A stretch of 11,812 bases of DNA. It comes from Geobacter sp. UBA6802. GTDB taxonomy: Bacteria > Desulfobacterota > Desulfuromonadia > Geobacterales > Pseudopelobacteraceae. The stretch's first letter is position 1. Every line of letters begins with the position of its first letter. This document shows positions 7,929 through 11,812 of this stretch, piece after piece. The position numbers and the translations under genes are program-made. The notes under the pieces were generated by a model. It had not been told where the DNA came from. It did not search any database and saw only the letters and a program-made list of their open reading frames with translations. The stretch is from positions 673 through 12,484 of the forward strand of contig DKFG01000309.1 of the NCBI GenBank assembly GCA_002452325.1, in the 5' to 3' direction.

Positions 7929-8089
7929 TTCTGCCAGATCTGTCCACCGGCCTCAATCTGCATCTGAATGATGTACTCAAACAGGTACGGTTTCTGACCG
8001 ATTCCGGCATCCTGGTAGAGGTTGCCGGGAAACGGGGATATTTTGCCATTCCACCTGCCGTCGGTACACCGTCAGAAGTCTGCAACTAG
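7926..8089 (+). pseudogene. Orphan C-terminal gene fragment, possibly winged-helix-like
   Basis: A frame open from 7835 runs past the end of the large kinase to a TAG at 8087-8089. The part beyond the kinase stop encodes about 53 residues that look protein-like, including DVLKQVRFLTDSGILVEVAG and KRGYFAIPP, with GC-rich third positions like its neighbours. It contains no ATG or GTG, and the only usual alternative start is a TTG at 7874 inside the kinase gene, with no convincing ribosome binding site. The helix-turn then short beta-hairpin impression recalls the end of a winged-helix domain, but I do not recognise the family. It is most likely the tail of a gene lost to a deletion or insertion. 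The given start marks where it ceases to overlap the kinase, not a real initiation site. A small expressed protein starting at TTG is less likely. Confidence 0.4.
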
Positions 8090-8109
8090 CCCTTGCCACA
8101 GGACTGACA

Positions 8110-10443
8110 ATGAAAAACATTATTGAACGGTTTAGTCCTCTTAAAGTTGCTCTGTTTTACGCCTGTATTGGTGGACTCTGGCTTCTGTTGAATATCAGTA
8201 TGCTGGTTGCCAATCTGGTCCTTGAACGGGATCTTCTGCATGCGATAGAACTACAGAGCGTCATCCTGATACTGGCAACCTCGTGGCTGCTTTACTTCCT
8301 GATCGTACATACCCGCAAGGACAGTTTATCGGGCAAATTAGAGCCGTTAAACAGGCTTGTTCGAGCCCTTAAGGCCTATAGCGAATGTCATCAGTCTCTG
8401 ATCAGGGCTACTGATGAAAAGCAGCTGATGAACGATGTCTGTCGAATTTTCATAGAGGTTGGCGGTTACCGCATGGCCTGGGTCGGCCTGGCTGCGAATG
8501 ATGCGGAAAGAACCATAACCCCGGTTGCCGGCTGGGGTGAGAATCGTGAATTTGTTGAGATATTCAAATCGACCTGCATGAACAAAGACCTTGGCAACGG
8601 GCCGATAAAAACCGCTATAAAAACCGGTAAACCGGTAGTGCTGCAGCACCAGCAGAAGGATGTAACCTGTGAGGTGTGCCGAATACGATGCCTGCAGCAA
8701 GGATTCTGCTCGTCAATCTTTCTTCCGCTTAACAACCAGACCCAGACCTTTGCCGCGTTGATGATCTATTCCTCAGGCACAGATACCTTTGATGCCGAAG
8801 AAGTTACTCTGTTAACCAATCTGGCCAGTGACCTTTCCTACGGTATAACCGCCTTACGCGTTGCAGAAGCAAACAAGGAAACAGAAAAACAGCGACAATT
8901 GCTTGCATCGGTTATCGTACAGATGCGCTCCGGGCTTTATCTTCTGGATAACAAGGGCACGATCGAATATGTAAATCCGGCTGCTGAGCAGATATCAGGC
9001 TTCACAGCAGCGGAGCTCGTCGGCAGTTCCATCAGAGAGTTGTTTTCCAACGAAAGTGAACGGAGAATCTGTGAAGCGATTCAACAGCAGTTGTCGGCAA
9101 GCGATGATGATCAGCCGGCACGGCATTTTCAGCATATACGTAAAGATGGCGTGGTATTTGAGCTTGATCTGACCACCTGGACCGTAAAGGGCGCTGATGG
9201 GGAAATATTGAATTATGTCGCCATGGTCCGCGATATCACCCGTGAACAGCAGTTGGAAAATCAGTTGCGGCGCGCCCAAAGGATGGAGGCCATCGGCATA
9301 CTCGCCGGAGGTATTGCTCATGATTTCAACAATGCGCTGGCTTCGATTATTACCTGTACCGAATTAGCACTTGATACTGCGGAAGGCAAAGGTAGCAGCC
9401 TGAAAGAACTTTTAGAGGTGGTGCTTAAATCCGGTCAGCGTGGCAAGGAACTGGTCAGACAGATCCTGACCTTCAGTCGTCAGACAGAGCAGGAACGGCA
9501 GGAGGTAAAGGTTGATCTGATCGTAAAGGAATGTTTAAAAATGTTACGCGCAACCCTCACCCCATCCATTGAGATACGTCTGCAAATCGGGCAACGGCTG
9601 GGGGTGGTAGTTGCTGATCCGACCCAGGTGCATCAGATTGTTATGAATCTGTGTACCAACGCCATCCATGCTATTTACGGACAGGGACATGGCGTGCTGG
9701 AACTATTGCTAGAGACCTGTGAACTGGATCATACCTCCGCAGCGCAGTTCGTCAATCTGTTGCCAGGCAACTACCTGCGCCTCTCCGTACGGGACAACGG
9801 ACATGGCATGAATGAAGCGACTCTTGAGAAGATTTTTGATCCATTTTTTTCAACCAAGGAGCAGACAGAAGGCACCGGCCTCGGGCTTTCGGTTATTCAC
9901 GGAATTATCACCAAGCTGGGCGGCTCGATCACTGTAGCAAGCAAACCAGGCCAGGGAACCCGATTTGATGTGTACCTCCCTTGCCGTGAAGAGGGCGCCG
10001 CCAAAAGTGACCAGATTCAGCAAAATCTACTGCGCTCCTTTGGTAATAAACGGATTCTGCTGATAGATGATGATGAAAACCTGCTCTTCAGTGTAGATCT
10101 GCTGTTGCGTCAATTGGGCTATGAAGTTGTTTCCGAAAACAAGCCATTACGTGCCCTTGAAGTATTCACAAATAATCCAACCGACTTTGATCTGATTATA
10201 ACAGACCAGGCTATGCCGGAAATGAACGGAATTGAGCTGGCATCCCGGCTTGCACAGGTTCGCCCCGACATTCCCATAATCCTCTGCACCGGTTACGATC
10301 CGACTGCAGGATATGGTGTGTCTGCAAACGGTGAAATTGTTGACTGTATCACAGAACTTGCCATTAAACCGCTTGAACGGCAGGAGATGGTTGCAGTACT
10401 TGCCAAAGTCTTTAACAGAGTACCCTGTAAAGGTAGATGCTGA
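8110..10443 (+). CDS. Hybrid sensor histidine kinase: 2 TM, GAF, PAS, HisKA, HATPase, REC
   Basis: This 777-residue protein has two N-terminal membrane segments (about 13-37 and 48-67) joined by a short loop. A GAF domain (about 90-250) opens with GGYRMAWVGLA and carries a Cys cluster, C187, C190, C194 and C200. A PAS domain follows (about 262-380, ending YVAMVRDITREQ). The HisKA phospho-acceptor is H404 in GIAHDFNNAL. The ATPase has N513/N517, G1 DNGHGM (562-567), F-box FDPFFSTK (576-583) and G2 GTGLGL (588-593). A C-terminal receiver (about 645-770) has D653/D654, phospho-acceptor D699 in IITDQAMPEMNG, T727 and K753-P754. A modest AGGA (8100-8103) precedes the ATG. Its TGA overlaps the ATG of the next gene by one base, so the two are probably translationally coupled partners. 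Base composition is visibly less GC-rich than in the kinases upstream. Confidence 0.93.
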   Translation: MKNIIERFSPLKVALFYACIGGLWLLLNISMLVANLVLERDLLHAIELQSVILILATSWLLYFLIVHTRKDSLSGKLEPLNRLVRALKAYSECHQSLIRATDEKQLMNDVCRIFIEVGGYRMAWVGLAANDAERTITPVAGWGENREFVEIFKSTCMNKDLGNGPIKTAIKTGKPVVLQHQQKDVTCEVCRIRCLQQGFCSSIFLPLNNQTQTFAALMIYSSGTDTFDAEEVTLLTNLASDLSYGITALRVAEANKETEKQRQLLASVIVQMRSGLYLLDNKGTIEYVNPAAEQISGFTAAELVGSSIRELFSNESERRICEAIQQQLSASDDDQPARHFQHIRKDGVVFELDLTTWTVKGADGEILNYVAMVRDITREQQLENQLRRAQRMEAIGILAGGIAHDFNNALASIITCTELALDTAEGKGSSLKELLEVVLKSGQRGKELVRQILTFSRQTEQERQEVKVDLIVKECLKMLRATLTPSIEIRLQIGQRLGVVVADPTQVHQIVMNLCTNAIHAIYGQGHGVLELLLETCELDHTSAAQFVNLLPGNYLRLSVRDNGHGMNEATLEKIFDPFFSTKEQTEGTGLGLSVIHGIITKLGGSITVASKPGQGTRFDVYLPCREEGAAKSDQIQQNLLRSFGNKRILLIDDDENLLFSVDLLLRQLGYEVVSENKPLRALEVFTNNPTDFDLIITDQAMPEMNGIELASRLAQVRPDIPIILCTGYDPTAGYGVSANGEIVDCITELAIKPLERQEMVAVLAKVFNRVPCKGRC

Positions 10444-10445
10444 TG
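10428..10445 (+). promoter_or_regulatory. Stop-start overlap and RBS for the NtrC-like gene
   Basis: The kinase stop TGA (10441-10443) shares its A with an ATG at 10443-10445. TAAAGGT (10428-10434) is spaced correctly for this ATG. A second in-frame ATG at 10437 is too close to that site to be favoured, so 10443 is chosen. The overlap indicates translational coupling. Confidence 0.6.
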
Positions 10446-11558
10446 GCAAACATACTGATAATTGATGATGAGCCATTGATGTGTCGTTCGTTATCCCTGG
10501 TGATACAACAGAACGGTCATCAGACAACCTGCGCCGGTACCTTGGCAGCAGGACTTGAAAAAAATAGCGCCCAGACATTTGATGTCATCTTTCTGGATGT
10601 CAACATGCCTGACGGTAACGGTCTGGACTGCATCCAACAACTGATCAGCCATGCCAACGCCCCGGAAATCATCATCATAACCGGATTTGGTGATCCCCAT
10701 GGCGCTGAGATGGCAATAAAGTGCGGTGCATGGGATTATCTCGAAAAAGGCGCTTCAGTCAAAGAAATCACCCTGTCTCTGCTACGCGCTCTTCAGTACC
10801 GTGAGCAGAAACTTGCCAGCCAAAGCTTGACATCCGGGATTGATTTTAAGCGGGAGGGGATTATCGGCACCAGTAAATGCCTGAAGGAATGTCAGGATCT
10901 GCTGACCCAGGCAGCCCTCTGTGATGCAAGTATCCTGATTACCGGTGAGACCGGCACCGGTAAAGAACTGTTTGCACGGGCTGTTCATATTGTCAGTGAA
11001 CGGCGGGCCAATAAATTTGTTGTTGTTGATTGCGCTGCACTGCCGGACAACCTGATTGAAGGCCTCCTTTTTGGCCATGAAAAGGGTGCATTTACCAGCG
11101 CTGATCAGTCTCGTGAGGGATTAATCCTGCAGGCGAACGGCGGCACGCTATTTCTTGATGAAGTGGGAGAGATGCCGCTAACGCTACAAAAGGTCTTTCT
11201 GCGGGTACTGCAGGAACGACGCTTTCGCCCCATCGGCAGTAATCGGGAAATTGAGAGCAATTTCAGACTGGTGGCAGCAACAAATCGAAATCTGCAGCAG
11301 ATGGTCCAGGAAGGTTCCTTCCGCTCAGACCTGCTGTTCAGAATGAGTACCTTTGCGATTGAGTTGCCTGCTCTGCGCGAGCGTAGTGACGATATATCGC
11401 TGCTGGTCAGGCATCATGCCGACAAGATCTGCAGTCAACACCACGTTGCCCCTAAAGATTTTTCCCCCGAATTCGTTCAGATGCTTACCGCGTATCACTG
11501 GCCCGGTAATGTGCGCGAGCTGGTCAACACCCTGGAACGGACCATTGGTATTGCATGA
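10443..11558 (+). CDS. NtrC-family sigma-54 response regulator, truncated by in-frame TGA
   Basis: The product is 371 residues: a receiver domain (1-120) and a sigma-54 AAA+ ATPase domain (about 139-371), without the usual C-terminal DNA-binding domain. The receiver has D8/D9, phospho-acceptor D52 in IFLDVNMPDGNG, T80 and K102, although K102 is followed by Gly rather than Pro. The ATPase has Walker A GETGTGKE (168-175), the sigma-54 contact loop as GAFTSA (215-220, normally GAFTGA), Walker B LFLDEVGE (236-243), arginine-finger residues R294 and R300, and the sensor II motif GNVREL (355-360). Translation ends at TGA 11556-11558 after ERTIGIA. The same frame then continues as NEPVLFPKHLP, the normal linker of this family, so the TGA probably replaces CGA (Arg). 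It is coupled to the hybrid kinase upstream and is its likely target. Confidence 0.88.
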   Translation: MANILIIDDEPLMCRSLSLVIQQNGHQTTCAGTLAAGLEKNSAQTFDVIFLDVNMPDGNGLDCIQQLISHANAPEIIIITGFGDPHGAEMAIKCGAWDYLEKGASVKEITLSLLRALQYREQKLASQSLTSGIDFKREGIIGTSKCLKECQDLLTQAALCDASILITGETGTGKELFARAVHIVSERRANKFVVVDCAALPDNLIEGLLFGHEKGAFTSADQSREGLILQANGGTLFLDEVGEMPLTLQKVFLRVLQERRFRPIGSNREIESNFRLVAATNRNLQQMVQEGSFRSDLLFRMSTFAIELPALRERSDDISLLVRHHADKICSQHHVAPKDFSPEFVQMLTAYHWPGNVRELVNTLERTIGIA

Positions 11559-11812
11559 AATGAACCGGTACTCTTTCCCAAACACTTGCCGATGCAAATC
11601 AGGATTGAAGTGACGCGACAGTCGCTCAAAAAAGATCAGGTCAGTACAGACGCCAATTCCCCCTCTTTTGAATCTCTGCCGCAACTGTCAGACTACCGTG
11701 ATGCAATTTATCTGCAGGCAGAACAGAAGTATCTGTATGACTTATGCAGAAGGCTGATAACAACATTGCCAAGGCCTGTGAGATATCAGGCCTGTCCACC
11801 TCCCGTTTGTAC
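11559..11812 (+). pseudogene. Detached linker and Fis-type HTH remnant of the NtrC-like regulator
   Basis: Directly after the TGA, the same frame reads NEPVLFPKHLPMQIRIEV and continues to YLYDLCR at about 11750, a typical linker region of NtrC-family regulators. At about 11748-11753 the frame must shift by one base. Read from 11753, the sequence gives ADNNIAKACEISGLSTSRLY up to the window end. This is a recognisable Fis-type helix-turn-helix (compare the family pattern GNI-x-A-A-x-x-L-G-I-S-R-x-T-L-Y). The shift fits loss of one A from an AAG codon. Because both a stop and a frame break separate this part from the AAA+ domain, it is unlikely to be made as part of the regulator. The last few codons lie beyond the window. 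Confidence 0.75.

Noticed and set aside
11556..11558. TGA as a selenocysteine codon
   Set aside because: The position aligns with Arg in the family linker rather than Cys, and I see no hairpin resembling a SECIS element just downstream.

Overview
The window looks like a chromosomal segment of a Geobacter/Trichlorobacter-type deltaproteobacterium. I infer this from the GyrB C-terminus, the high-GC and CTG-rich coding style, and the density of PAS/GAF histidine kinases, some of types I associate with that group. This is a recognition-based guess, not a database result. All genes are on the + strand.

Layout. 1-183 is the last 60 codons of gyrB, followed by a strong intrinsic terminator (263-297). 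298-509 is an AT-rich spacer with no gene I can support. 510-4450 is a tightly spaced signalling operon: a single-domain response regulator, a soluble PAS histidine kinase, and a membrane HAMP/multi-PAS histidine kinase. After a 91-bp gap with a candidate promoter and a repeat/palindrome cluster, 4542-7928 encodes a 1128-residue kinase (Cache, GAF, three PAS, HisKA, HATPase). 7929-8089 holds a gene-like fragment with no ATG or GTG start. 8110-10443 is a hybrid kinase (GAF, PAS, HisKA, HATPase, REC), translationally coupled to an NtrC-family sigma-54 regulator that runs to the window edge.

How the genes work together. Four kinases share one stand-alone receiver protein, one fused receiver and one NtrC-like regulator. 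The first receiver has no output domain, so the first operon probably acts by phosphorelay or protein contact. The last pair is a classic kinase/sigma-54 activator system, but the activator is damaged. An in-frame TGA at 11556 replaces what is probably a CGA arginine codon just after the AAA+ domain, and a 1-nt shift near 11748-11753 breaks the frame again before the Fis-type helix-turn-helix. The encoded product would keep receiver and ATPase but lose DNA binding.

I see no CRISPR array, tRNA, rRNA, transposase or phage gene, and no clearly new multi-gene system. The most notable points are the truncated activator, the orphan fragment at 7929-8089, two cysteine-rich sensor domains, homopolymer tracts inside kinase genes, and the placement of this signalling cluster directly after gyrB where gyrA is commonly found.
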